Shown: in pieces, positions 33,601 through 41,107 of the stretch
Layout of the letters: each line of letters starts with the position of its first letter
Position numbering within the stretch: position 1 is the stretch's first letter
NCBI GenBank assembly: GCA_046496815.1
Contig: JAWOGN010000334.1
Coordinates: 1-43,473 of the forward strand
DNA length: 43,473 nt
Direction of reading: 5' to 3'
DNA from: JAWOGN01 sp046496815
Lineage (GTDB): Bacteria; Desulfobacterota; DSM-4660; Desulfatiglandales; Desulfatiglandaceae
The notes under the pieces: generated by a model
Told to the model about the DNA's origin: nothing
Seen by the model: only the letters and a program-made list of their open reading frames with translations
Databases searched by the model: none
Translations under genes and position numbers: made by a program

Positions 33601-34315
33601 ATTTGTGGGTGTTTGCGGTTCCCAAAGCGGTGCCGGGTTTCGCCATACTCTCCATCCTGGATGCAAGATTGGTGGTGTCTCCGACAGCCGTATAATCCAT
33701 CCTGAGATCATCCCCGATAGAGCCCACAATAACAGGCCCCGAGTTGAGACCGATCCGAAGCTTGAACCCAACGCCATGTTCCTTCTGTAAGCTTTCCCCG
33801 TACTCGCAGACAGCTTTTTGGATGGACAGGGCGGCATGGCACGCCCGCTGGGCATGGTCCTCGTGGGCCAGTGGAGCACCAAATAGGGCCATAACCCCAT
33901 CACCGGTAAACTGGTTGATCGTCCCTTCATATCTGTGGATCTCATCCATGAGAATCTGAAAACATCCATCCATAATTTCATGGACCGCCTCCGGATCGAG
34001 CGTTTCTCCGATTGTGGTGTAATTGGCCACATCGGCAAATAAAACGGTTACCAGCTTCCGTTCACCTTCAATCGCACTTCGGGTTGTAAGGATCTTGTCT
34101 GCCAGAAATTTTGGTGTGTAGGATTGGGGTTTCGAGTAGTCGACAGGTGAGATTTCTTCCGACTTTATCAAGGCGTGGCCGCATTCGCCACAGAATTTAA
34201 AATCAGGTGGATTGGGTGATCTACAGCTTGGGCAAATCTTTTCTAATTTGGTGCCGCATTCGCCGCAAAACTTTGTGCCTACGGGGTTTTCAAACCGGCA
34301 TGTTGAGCATTTCAT
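30683..34315 (-). CDS. Adenylate/guanylate cyclase with zinc ribbons, AAA ATPase and TPR domains
   Basis: A 1210-residue multidomain signalling protein. Two N-terminal zinc ribbons have CxxC pairs at residues 3/6/17/20 and 28/31/42/45. A class III nucleotide cyclase domain covers about 85-270: metal aspartates D95 (LFADVANY) and D139 (FTGDGVMALFG), and transition-state residues N216 and R220 in NLASR. An AAA/STAND-type ATPase follows (Walker A GEAGVGKS 316-323; Walker B LMLVIEDLHWID near 455). The long C-terminal half (about 690-1205) is TPR-like helical repeats. No signal or membrane segment is present, so it is cytoplasmic. The architecture is known in proteobacteria, but ligands are not. 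GGAGGG precedes the ATG. Confidence 0.9.
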   Translation of the reverse strand: MKCSTCRFENPVGTKFCGECGTKLEKICPSCRSPNPPDFKFCGECGHALIKSEEISPVDYSKPQSYTPKFLADKILTTRSAIEGERKLVTVLFADVANYTTIGETLDPEAVHEIMDGCFQILMDEIHRYEGTINQFTGDGVMALFGAPLAHEDHAQRACHAALSIQKAVCEYGESLQKEHGVGFKLRIGLNSGPVIVGSIGDDLRMDYTAVGDTTNLASRMESMAKPGTALGTANTHKLTRDFFQFEPMGKVRVKGKKKAVEAYVLLAATDVETRIEASAAKGLTKLVGRGREMETLKEAYERACSGAGQVVGIVGEAGVGKSRLLIEFRNMLSEKTYGYLKGQCLHYGGSMAYLPLIDILKSFFEIKEADREYSIKKKIVEKILHLDESLKSAVPSFQEILSLKVEDGAYLQLEPGAKKLKTFEAIRDLLICRSQNKPLMLVIEDLHWIDRSSEEFLSYLIDWLAGTHILLILLYRPEYTHTWGSKSYYTKIGVDQLSTESSIQLVQNILEGGAVVPKLGELILNRAGGNPLFVEELTHSLVENGSIQKRDRQYILVKEASEIEVPDTIQGIIAARIDRVEENLKRIMQVASVIGREFAYRILQAIMGMREELKSSLINLQGLEFIYEKRLFPELEYIFKHALTQEVAYNSLLQKRRKEIHEKIGSAIEALYADRLEEYHELLAYHYVRSDDKEKAVAYLDLANQRAAKLNAMENAKSYFDEAMKILDKQPDTEMNHERRITLLVNQWLVFMLLFRFPDYYDLLTRYEQMAIDLGNQGLLGRFFVAKGGCEWWIGNYDQSIQTLSKGAELCETSGAFEYAALAYNTLQWNHLCKGEFEQVFKFMDEALRTTEQRFNLRVYVWGFLATAWACTSLNRWDRALENGKEALKVAEEFSDNSLISFAAAVICQAYGFKGELDRAIEYGELGVQKAPTPADKVWAQGFLAMAWIQAGKLQQGIETLGKIVAAHKKGRFQFGEVGYTIMLGFGHFLAGESDKAIQIFKEGLELAERSGMKWFLGLAHVFLGQMALKTNPTRATYHFEKSIASYQQIQADPIFIDFLRGVTLLSKNNLRQGIKVLEDVSGAFLRKGSVKDYITTEYMLGNIYLQITLGEGAKTLAFLARNISFLIKAFPRAGEKAEYHLRKAIETAKETGAKTILGQAYLNLGLLHKTKGRKDQAQDCFLEAIKIFEPCEADIFLKQAKEALTASA

Positions 34316-34748
34316 CTTTGAAGCCCTCCGGATAGAATCCTATGGAAAAAACGCTATGAGAGACAAGACGATTCCTTTCAAAAGAACAGAAATGTCCGGT
34401 TACGCGCAAGGTGGGCGGATTTTGGGTAATTTTGCAGTTGAAGCCCTCCCGAGGCAGGGGTTGGAGGACGAAAAAGAATGAGCCCAATTCATCTATATAG
34501 CGAAAATCGAGATGGGTCAATGACTATCGAAAGGGGAAATTTTCAACATTCTGTGTTGCTTGAGAAGCTCCAGACGTCTAAGTTCTTGCCTTATATTGCA
34601 AGCCCGCTTAACCCGCTGATGTCGACGAAGGTTTTCGACCGACCGTGACACGTGTAACTCGAAGCCCGGGGAATCTTCGGGTCAAAACCTCTTGCGACTC
34701 TGAGACTGCGGGTTTGCGCGGACGGGTCCGTGACCCTCCGAAATGCCT
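34316..34748. other. Intergenic stretch without recognisable gene
   Basis: About 430 bases separate the cyclase start from the end of the DUF2237 gene. The 12-mer TTGAAGCCCTCC occurs twice (near 34318 and 34439); the first copy contains the cyclase ribosome site on the minus strand. The cyclase promoter should lie here. I see no convincing gene, hairpin or known RNA. Confidence 0.5.
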
Positions 34749-35120
34749 TTAATCTGAATCGATCGCATGGCGCGTGAGATCTTCCATCGACACGTATCGA
34801 AGCGCCGCCGCTTGGGTGGCCTCTAGAACGACCGGAGGCGCAACGCCGGCTTCCAGCGCCTCCTTCCACCTGAGGGCGCAGAGGCACCACCGGTCACCCG
34901 GCTTCAGGCCCGGAAACCCGGACTGAGGAGCGGGTGTGCTCAGGTCATTGCCCATGGATTTGGTAAAGCTCAAGAAATCCGCCGTCATCTGTGCACAGAT
35001 GACATGGGTTCCCTGGTCCTGTGGCCCGGTTTCGCAAGCCCCGGTCCTGAAATAGCCCGTTTTGGGCGAGTCTCCGCACAATCGAAGTTTCTCTCCCAGC
35101 ACATTCTTGGCATTTTCCAT
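34749..35120 (-). CDS. DUF2237 family protein
   Basis: A 123-residue protein matching the widespread DUF2237 family, whose function is unknown. Conserved segments are NVLGEKLRLCGDSPKTGYFRTGACETGPQDQGTH, a central VICAQMTADFLSFTKSMGNDLSTP, and the strongly conserved GFPGLKPGDRWCLCALRWKEALEAGVAPPVVLEAT. The frame also offers an ATG four codons upstream (35132), but ATG at 35120 has GGAGG five bases before it. The family is known from soluble cytosolic proteins with conserved cysteines. No operon partner is evident; the DegS-like protease gene is 154 bases upstream on the same strand. Confidence 0.88.
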   Translation of the reverse strand: MENAKNVLGEKLRLCGDSPKTGYFRTGACETGPQDQGTHVICAQMTADFLSFTKSMGNDLSTPAPQSGFPGLKPGDRWCLCALRWKEALEAGVAPPVVLEATQAAALRYVSMEDLTRHAIDSD

Positions 35121-35274
35121 GCTATCCTCCATATTGTCTTCAACCGCTGAGCCCTTCTGATATGTTTCAAGAGATTTCCGATTTTTTCAGGGCTCTCCAC
35201 GGGCGTCTTTGGTTGCCAATGTCGCCGGTCTCAATATCTCCGCATGCGAGGCGGCGCATCCCCACGGCCCTTTT

Positions 35275-36384
35275 CTACGAAATGTCCATGACCTTGACTT
35301 CCACCCTGCGAATCCGATCGCCCCTCCGGACATCAAGCGCAATGACCTGACCGATTTCATGGTTTTCCATGATCCGCATGAAATCGTCGATGTTCCTCAC
35401 CTCCTGATTATCCGCTTTTACAATGATATCACCCAGCAGGCGACTGCGATAGTCAATGCCCTCCAGACCGGCACGCTCAGCCTCGGACCCCGGCAAGACG
35501 CGATCAATGACGACGCCCACGACACCCAGACCGGCCGCCACCTCCTCATCGAGGATAACGATTCCAATGCCCGGCCGGGGTATCTTGCCCTGGGTGATCA
35601 ATTTGGGCACCACCCGGTTGACCACATCGACGGGTACGGCAAACCCGATGCCGGCCGAACTGCCCGAGCCTGAAATGATGGCGGTGTTGACGCCGATCAA
35701 GCGCCCCGCCGAATCGATCAGCGGCCCCCCGGAGTTACCCGGGTTGATTGCGGCATCGGTCTGAATCACCCCCAGGACTTCACGACCGCCCGCAGTGGGC
35801 AATCTGCGATCCAGGGCACTGATGACGCCGGTCGTGAGCGTTCGGGTCAGTCCGAACGGATTGCCGATGGCAAAAACCGCCTGGCCTACGGCCAGCTCGC
35901 CGGCGGTGCCCAGGGGTATCGGCTGTATGCTTTGCGGCTTGCTCCGCAAGCGAATCACCGCCAAATCGTAATCCGATGAACCGCCGACATAGGTGGCTTC
36001 AATGGCTTTGCCCGAATCCATGCGCACCTGGATACGTCCTGCGCCCTGGATAACATGAAAATTGGTGACGACATGGCCGTGTCGATCCCACAGGAATCCT
36101 GACCCGGCACCTTGCTGAACCCCGCGCCGACCAAAAAAGCCATATTCGGCTTTCTCGGTAAATATGTATACCACCGACGGGGCGGCTGTGTTGAAAATTG
36201 TGATGGTGGACTTCTCAAATTCCGCCAGATCCCCCCTTGGCGCGATTTCACGTGGTTTGCTGACGATGCCGCGTTCGCGGTCGGAAAAGCGATCCATATA
36301 TATCAACGCGGCGGCAATCAGGAGGCAAACCACAATGATGAGGGAAAATCGGTTTGGGTTACGCACTGTAGGAATTCCTTTCAT
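35275..36384 (-). CDS. DegS/DegQ-like trypsin-type serine protease with one PDZ domain
   Basis: A 369-residue HtrA-family protease. One N-terminal membrane helix (about residues 13-30) anchors the protein, with the protease domain in the periplasm. The catalytic triad is H110 (TNFHV), D140 (SDYDLAVI) and S218 (NPGNSGGP). A single PDZ domain covers about 270-365 and ends the protein. One PDZ plus a membrane anchor is the DegS layout; DegP and DegQ have two PDZ domains and a cleavable signal. The ATG at 36384 has no clear ribosome site. A GTG at 36366 (six codons later) has AAAGGAA upstream and may be the true start. Such proteases act in envelope stress sensing or quality control. Confidence 0.9.
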   Translation of the reverse strand: MKGIPTVRNPNRFSLIIVVCLLIAAALIYMDRFSDRERGIVSKPREIAPRGDLAEFEKSTITIFNTAAPSVVYIFTEKAEYGFFGRRGVQQGAGSGFLWDRHGHVVTNFHVIQGAGRIQVRMDSGKAIEATYVGGSSDYDLAVIRLRSKPQSIQPIPLGTAGELAVGQAVFAIGNPFGLTRTLTTGVISALDRRLPTAGGREVLGVIQTDAAINPGNSGGPLIDSAGRLIGVNTAIISGSGSSAGIGFAVPVDVVNRVVPKLITQGKIPRPGIGIVILDEEVAAGLGVVGVVIDRVLPGSEAERAGLEGIDYRSRLLGDIIVKADNQEVRNIDDFMRIMENHEIGQVIALDVRRGDRIRRVEVKVMDIS

Positions 36385-36455
36385 GGGTATCGATTGCGTC
36401 GACAGGGTTGCGGCTATGGATAAACGGGGGCCAATGAGCAAAACTGTGCCGATGA

Positions 36456-36742
36456 TTCGGAAAGTGCACCCACGCGTGGTTGGGGCTCATCCTGATCCTC
36501 GTGATTATCCACATTGTGTTAGTTGATGCGGATGTCGGCAAGTACCCTCTTCTTGGAATTTGGGTCTATGCGCTGCCGGCCGTTTCGGCGAGAAGTTCCT
36601 CAGAGCGCAGCGGGACTGCATATTCATTGGCGGGGGCATCGGCATTACGCCCTTTCTCGGCGTGTGGCATGTTGCCCTGCACTCGGAGGAGCGGCTCGAA
36701 AGCGATAATGTGCCGGAAAAACTGAGGTCAAGCCATCCTGAA
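36456..36742 (+). pseudogene. Ferric-reductase-like / NAD-binding flavocytochrome, internally deleted
   Basis: Two ends of one redox protein remain in different frames. From 36456 one frame reads a membrane helix and loop (HAWLGLILILVIIHIV, then DADVGKYPLLGIWVYALPA) as in ferric-reductase-like transmembrane proteins. From about 36570 another frame reads EKFLRAQRDCIFIGGGIGITPFLGVW and HVALHSEERL, the NAD-binding part of the ferredoxin-reductase module. The intervening helices and FAD domain, probably more than 200 residues, are gone. A distinct intact protein of the same general class lies at 37991-39271 on the other strand. No function is expected from the remnant. Confidence 0.7.
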
Positions 36743-36743
36743 A

Positions 36744-37931
36744 TTATGGTGCGCTGTCCGGCGATCGGTCTGCCGGGTGAATGCGAATCAGCCGCCCCGC
36801 ATTTTCGTCCGTAAGAACATAAAGAAAACCGTCCGGGCCTTGCCGGACGTCGCGTACGCGGGCGCCGATGCGAATGGCTTCCTCACCGACCACGCGTCCG
36901 TCCTCCGTAAGAATAATCCGTCGCACATCCTGTGAAATCAACCCACCCGCAAACAGATTGCCCTGCCAGCCCGGGAACCGATCTCCGCTGTAAAATGTCA
37001 GGCCGCTCGGCGCGATGGCGACCTGCCAGACAAGCGCCGGATCGATCATGCCCGGACGGGAGCGGTCGCTACTGATGCTGCCGCCGAAGTATTCCCGACT
37101 GTACGTGACCAGGGGCCAGCCGTAGTTGCCCCCCTTGCGGATCAGGTTCAACTCATCCCCACCGAGCGCACCGTGTTCGCCGGCCCACACCCTCTCCGAC
37201 ACCGGATTCCAGGCCAGACCCTGGATATTGCGATGACCATAACTCCATATGCGTGGATCAGCGGTCTGATCCCGGACAAAGGGATTGTCTATCGGCGCCT
37301 CACCATCTGAAGTCATGCGCAAAACCTTTCCAAGGGTGCCGGACCGATTTTGTGCCTGCTTTCGAATCCAGTCTCCCTCCAGCCGAAGTGGCGGGTTGCC
37401 GCCGTCGCCGACACTCACAAGAAGGGTTTTGTCCGGGAGCCACAAAAAGCGTGAACCGAAATGCTGGTTTCCCGGCTTGGCCTGGGAAGTTTCGAAAATC
37501 ACCGTCAGGTCTTTCAACACACCATCGATCAGCACGCCTCGGGCCACCCGCAACCGGTTGGCAGCAACATCGCCGTGGGAGTAACTGATGTACACCCGAT
37601 GATTATCGGCAAAATCAGGATCGATCGTGACATCCAGCAGGCCGCCTTGACCGGAACGAAAGATCGGCGGCAGGCCCTGAATGGGTTGCGGTTCCAGAAC
37701 ACTCGCCTTTGCGACGCGCAACCGACCCGGGCGCTCGGTGATGAGCATCCGGCCCTCCGGCAGCCACGCCATGCCCCAGGGATGCACCAGTCCTTCGATT
37801 AGGACTGTGCTTGAATAGTCGCTCGCCATCGTTACATTGGACTGACTGAGGTAAACAGACTCCGCGTCCGCCCAAGCTCTAACGGCAATCGACAGGAGAA
37901 TAAACGAAGTCGCCACCCGGACCCATTTCAT
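36744..37931 (-). CDS. PQQ-dependent aldose sugar dehydrogenase-like protein (YliI/Asd family)
   Basis: A 395-residue six-bladed beta-propeller dehydrogenase of the soluble glucose/aldose dehydrogenase family, which oxidises sugars with pyrroloquinoline quinone as cofactor. Family segments: LVHPWGMAWLPEGRMLITERPGRLRV near the N-terminus, GGLLDVTIDPDFADNHRVYISYS, then SYGHRNIQGLAWNP and WAGEHGALGGDELNLIRKGGNYGWP, and near the end YVLTDENAGRLIRI. The signal peptide covers about residues 1-20 (VRVATSFILLSIAVRAWA). An open frame reaches 38171 but overlaps the flavocytochrome gene; I start at 37931, with an alternative ATG at 37955. No PQQ biosynthesis genes are visible in the window. It follows the flavocytochrome gene by 59 bases and may pass electrons to it. 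Confidence 0.87.
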   Translation of the reverse strand: MKWVRVATSFILLSIAVRAWADAESVYLSQSNVTMASDYSSTVLIEGLVHPWGMAWLPEGRMLITERPGRLRVAKASVLEPQPIQGLPPIFRSGQGGLLDVTIDPDFADNHRVYISYSHGDVAANRLRVARGVLIDGVLKDLTVIFETSQAKPGNQHFGSRFLWLPDKTLLVSVGDGGNPPLRLEGDWIRKQAQNRSGTLGKVLRMTSDGEAPIDNPFVRDQTADPRIWSYGHRNIQGLAWNPVSERVWAGEHGALGGDELNLIRKGGNYGWPLVTYSREYFGGSISSDRSRPGMIDPALVWQVAIAPSGLTFYSGDRFPGWQGNLFAGGLISQDVRRIILTEDGRVVGEEAIRIGARVRDVRQGPDGFLYVLTDENAGRLIRIHPADRSPDSAP

Positions 37932-37990
37932 AAAAACCCTCTGATACGGCAACATCTGGTGTGCCTCCACTGTCATAGGTTCTTGAAAGA

Positions 37991-39271
37991 TCATCGTAGG
38001 GCAAAGCGCTCCATATGGATACGCTTTTTGGAAACGCCCAGATCGGAAAGAATTTTTTGAATGTCGGACATCATCGGCGGGGGCCCACAAACAAAAAACT
38101 CGCCTGTTTCGAAATCGCCGACGTGCCTTTTCAACGTGTCGGCATGGATGCGCCCTTTTTCCCCGGGCCAATTCTCTTCCCTGGACAGTACGTGAATGAC
38201 CTTCAGCGAGGGCATTTCAGCGGCCATTTTCTCAAGCTCGTCCCTGAAGGCAATGTCTTTTTCCATCTTGTTCGCCCAAAATAAAATCAGCTCTTTTTTA
38301 AGCTTCCGGTCGCGAATGTACCTGAGCATGCTCATAAAGGGGGTGATGCCTATGCCCCCGGCAATGAACACGAGGCGTTTTGCGTCGTGTTGGAGAAAGC
38401 TGAACACCCCAAAGGGCATATCAATGTAAGCCAGATCGGAGGGCTGCGTCTTTCCCAAGGTGGAGGTGAAATCGCCCACCGCTTTGGCACAAATGGAAAG
38501 CCCTTTGCGGGCAGGACTGGACGCTATGGTAAAGGGGTGGGATTTCGACACGTTATCTTTTCTCTTGAGCTGGAGAAACATGAACTGCCCGGGAGCATAG
38601 TCCCTGTGACCCCCTTCAAAATGGAGACCCCAGGTATCATGGGTTTCTTGGGTTACGGCAGCCACTGTGAAAGGATGTCTTCTCAACGCGTAGCGGCGGC
38701 GAATTTTTTCGGCCAGCACCGACAGATAGATCAAGACCAGAATCACCCACAAGGCCCTCATCGAACCTCGCTGTAAGGTGCTCCCAATGAGGAAGCTGTG
38801 GAAAAATGCCAAAGGCAAAATGGCATATCCCGCCCGGTGCACCGCTTTCCATGCTTCATAGGGGATGCGAATCCGTCCGTAGATCAAGACTGCGCCCGCC
38901 GTGACCCAGAGGAGTAGGAGCGTGACCAGGCCCAGGATCTTCAAAAATCCCAGGGGGGTCGCGTACCCCTGAAGTCTCTCCGAGAGTAGAAGCAGCAGGG
39001 GGTGGGCTGTTAAGAGGAGCACACCGAAGGCGCCGCACCCTCTGTGAATGACAAACAAGTTATCGAGCCCTATACCCTTTTCAATCCACTGGATCCTGGA
39101 ACTGAGCACATACTGAAAGGTGATAAGAACGAAGCCCGTGAGCGCGAGCAGCCTTCCGGCGTCATAGAGATAAGCGGGCCACGGCAAACCGCCTACCACC
39201 ATGCGGGACCAAAAGAGAACCGCCAGGCCGACGCAAAAAGCCATCAGAGTAACCAGGAGTGATTTCTTCAT
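37991..39271 (-). CDS. Ferric-reductase-like membrane flavocytochrome (FAD/NAD-binding)
   Basis: A 426-residue protein. The N-terminal half has about six transmembrane helices of the ferric-reductase-like domain, with candidate b-heme histidines H76 and H90 (on one helix) and H145 and H158 (on another). The C-terminal half is a ferredoxin-reductase-type module: FAD motif HPFTIASS at 245-252, pyridine-nucleotide motif GGIGITP at 305-311 and FVCGPPPMM near the end. It should move electrons between cytoplasmic NAD(P)H and the periplasmic side. An open frame extends to 39535 over the cytochrome gene; the ATG at 39271 is 7 bases after that gene's stop and begins a proper membrane helix. It is co-transcribed with the small cytochrome c. 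Confidence 0.87.
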   Translation of the reverse strand: MKKSLLVTLMAFCVGLAVLFWSRMVVGGLPWPAYLYDAGRLLALTGFVLITFQYVLSSRIQWIEKGIGLDNLFVIHRGCGAFGVLLLTAHPLLLLLSERLQGYATPLGFLKILGLVTLLLLWVTAGAVLIYGRIRIPYEAWKAVHRAGYAILPLAFFHSFLIGSTLQRGSMRALWVILVLIYLSVLAEKIRRRYALRRHPFTVAAVTQETHDTWGLHFEGGHRDYAPGQFMFLQLKRKDNVSKSHPFTIASSPARKGLSICAKAVGDFTSTLGKTQPSDLAYIDMPFGVFSFLQHDAKRLVFIAGGIGITPFMSMLRYIRDRKLKKELILFWANKMEKDIAFRDELEKMAAEMPSLKVIHVLSREENWPGEKGRIHADTLKRHVGDFETGEFFVCGPPPMMSDIQKILSDLGVSKKRIHMERFALR

Positions 39272-39278
39272 GAGCGCA

Positions 39279-39626
39279 TCAGTTCGAAGGCTTTGATTTG
39301 GAATCCCCGGGATGGGTCCCAGCCGCAAATTCCTGATCATTACTGTAGTCGTCCCCATCCGAATCCTTGGCTCCCAGTTTTTCCGTGTACTTGTCGCCGG
39401 AGGCGATCCCGATGAGCTTATAGTCCTCCCCGAAGCTATTTCGGGCGCCGCCCCCAGCCGGGTTGACATGACATACTCCGCACCCGAGCTTTGCATCCGG
39501 AATCCTCCCCAGGCGGTGAGGCCTGGCCCACACATCCCCCAAGGCGGTGAGAAAAGTCATCACTCCCGCGAGGCCCAAAAGCAGGCACATGAACCCAATT
39601 TGTCTCCCTCTCATCGAACGCTTCAT
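39279..39626 (-). CDS. Small exported cytochrome c-type protein with calcium-binding repeat
   Basis: A 115-residue exported protein. Residues 1-34 form a signal peptide (MKRSMRGRQI, hydrophobic stretch, cleavage near VWA). One heme c site, CGVCH at 49-53, is followed by NPAGGGARNSFGEDYK. Near the C-terminus, DSDGDDYSNDQE (88-99) is a thrombospondin type 3 / EF-like calcium loop, with GTHPGD after it. AAAGGAG precedes the ATG at 39626 by 8 bases; the longer open frame from 39686 is not supported. It lies 7 bases upstream of the flavocytochrome gene. It probably acts as the periplasmic electron partner of that protein and perhaps of the PQQ-type dehydrogenase. This role is inferred from order. 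Confidence 0.8.
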   Translation of the reverse strand: MKRSMRGRQIGFMCLLLGLAGVMTFLTALGDVWARPHRLGRIPDAKLGCGVCHVNPAGGGARNSFGEDYKLIGIASGDKYTEKLGAKDSDGDDYSNDQEFAAGTHPGDSKSKPSN

Positions 39627-39902
39627 GTGGTTTGCTCCTTTCCTTATTAAAATTGCAAAAATTTCATAATAACAAATTAAAACCAAAATAACCTTTTTTT
39701 CCTTTTGATCAAGGCTCAGCCTCCGATTTCATGCTTCGAATCCTTAGCCGTCTTTGGGAGGGCCACAGAAAATCAGGGCGCATCACCCAGATACCGGCAT
39801 TCGCTCACATCTCCGGGGCAGGCGACGGGAGAGAAAATTTTTTTTGTAAATGGAGGCTGGTATAGTCTTTTAAATTTTTCCGATCTGTAGACAAGTTTCT
39901 TG

Positions 39903-40279
39903 TCATCGAATTTCAGCCTCAATCATTTTGTGCAGGTGCGAGATATGCACGCAAAGCCCGTAGAGTTCCGAGGCATAGGAGAGAGGCACTTCGACCTTCG
40001 CCACTTCCCGGTCAATCCTATCGAGTTCGGCCAGGTATCCCTTGATGCCGGCCGGATCGTGGCTTTCCATGAACGCATGGTCCACAGCCTGTAACTCCTT
40101 GTACCAATGAGTGATTCGAGAGCGCACTCGCCACCGGTAGGTGGGTGGAACCACTTTGAACAGGGGAAACAACAGCGTGAGGAGAGGCAACAGCATCACC
40201 TTGAGCCGATCAGGGTGATCACAATTGACGGCAGATAGATCTTCAGTCGCTACTTGATTTCTTTTGGCGTTCTTGCTTT
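39903..40279 (-). pseudogene. C-terminal remnant of a TAXI-family TRAP binding protein
   Basis: An open frame on the minus strand, stopped upstream near 40280, reads DRLKVMLLPLLTLLFPLFKVVPP, then TYRWRVRSRITHWYKELQAVD and AELDRIDREVAKVEVPLSYASELYGLCVHISHLHKMI. This is the distinctive C-terminal membrane helix plus coiled tail found after the binding domain in many TAXI-type TRAP solute receptors. The 300-residue binding domain that should precede it is absent. A GTG/ATG near 40199 could start a 98-residue membrane protein, so a surviving small protein is possible. I regard it as a remnant. Confidence 0.55.
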
Positions 40280-40397
40280 TTGGAAGTCATGCGCTCTTCT
40301 CCCAGACTAAATTGTGGATGGCCGGTTTTGCAGAGTCGGGCTTTATTATTACATTTCGCTCCGAACTGTGACAAGATAGAAGAGGGGAGAATCTCAG

Positions 40398-40823
40398 ATG
40401 AAGGAAGCAAGACTTTCGGCAGGGATCGTGGTGGTCAGAGAGGAATCGGGACAGTGGCAGTATCTATTCTTGCGGGCTTACAAGAACTGGGATTTTCCCA
40501 AGGGTATCGTGGAACCGGGGGAAGATCCCCTTGAAACAGCGGTAAGGGAAACCGGTGAGGAAACCGGAATCCACAAGCTGAACTTCCGATGGGGCAGAGT
40601 TTTCAAAGAGACGGCACCCTACCGGAGTGGGGGTAAGAAAGTTGCGCGGTACTACCTCGCGTCAACCTCCGAGTCCCGTGTCACATTCGCAGTGAACCCC
40701 GATATCGGTAAACCTGAACACCACGAGTACTGCTGGCTGTCTTACAAAAAAACCAGGGACCTGGCGCCCCAAAGACTCAATTCGATCATCGATTGGGCCA
40801 ACAAGATCATTGAGCAGAAGTGA
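40398..40823 (+). CDS. NUDIX hydrolase
   Basis: A 141-residue NUDIX-fold pyrophosphohydrolase. The Nudix box is complete at residues 36-58: G36, E42, R50, E51, E54, E55 and G57 fit Gx5Ex7REUxEExGU, so metal binding and catalysis should be intact. The order SAGIVVVRE at the start and WDFPKGIVEPGE resembles diadenosine polyphosphate hydrolases of the MutT/Ap4A group, which is a guess at substrate class. GGGGAGA precedes the ATG. The gene stands alone between the TAXI remnant and the minus-strand nitrilase. The following 284 bases (40824-41107) hold no clear gene. Confidence 0.9.
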   Translation: MKEARLSAGIVVVREESGQWQYLFLRAYKNWDFPKGIVEPGEDPLETAVRETGEETGIHKLNFRWGRVFKETAPYRSGGKKVARYYLASTSESRVTFAVNPDIGKPEHHEYCWLSYKKTRDLAPQRLNSIIDWANKIIEQK

Positions 40824-41107
40824 AGAGGGCAGCGCATGTCTCCGGATATTCGGGAGCAACATGAAGTCACTCATCGGGCTTGGGGAGCTGGGAGGTGGAA
40901 TAATCAATGCTGCATTCGGCGATCTTCGTTGGTCGGGTCGCTTTGGACTGAATAATCAACACCTTGCCGTGGCCCCCACCGGAACCACAGGTTTTTGAGG
41001 GTCTTAAAGATGCAGAAGCGGGCAGACTGATCACCACTGGAGAGCTGGTCGAACGGGTCGACCCATGGGCAAGCGAAAGTGAACCCAAAAAGCGGGCGAG
41101 AATCCAC

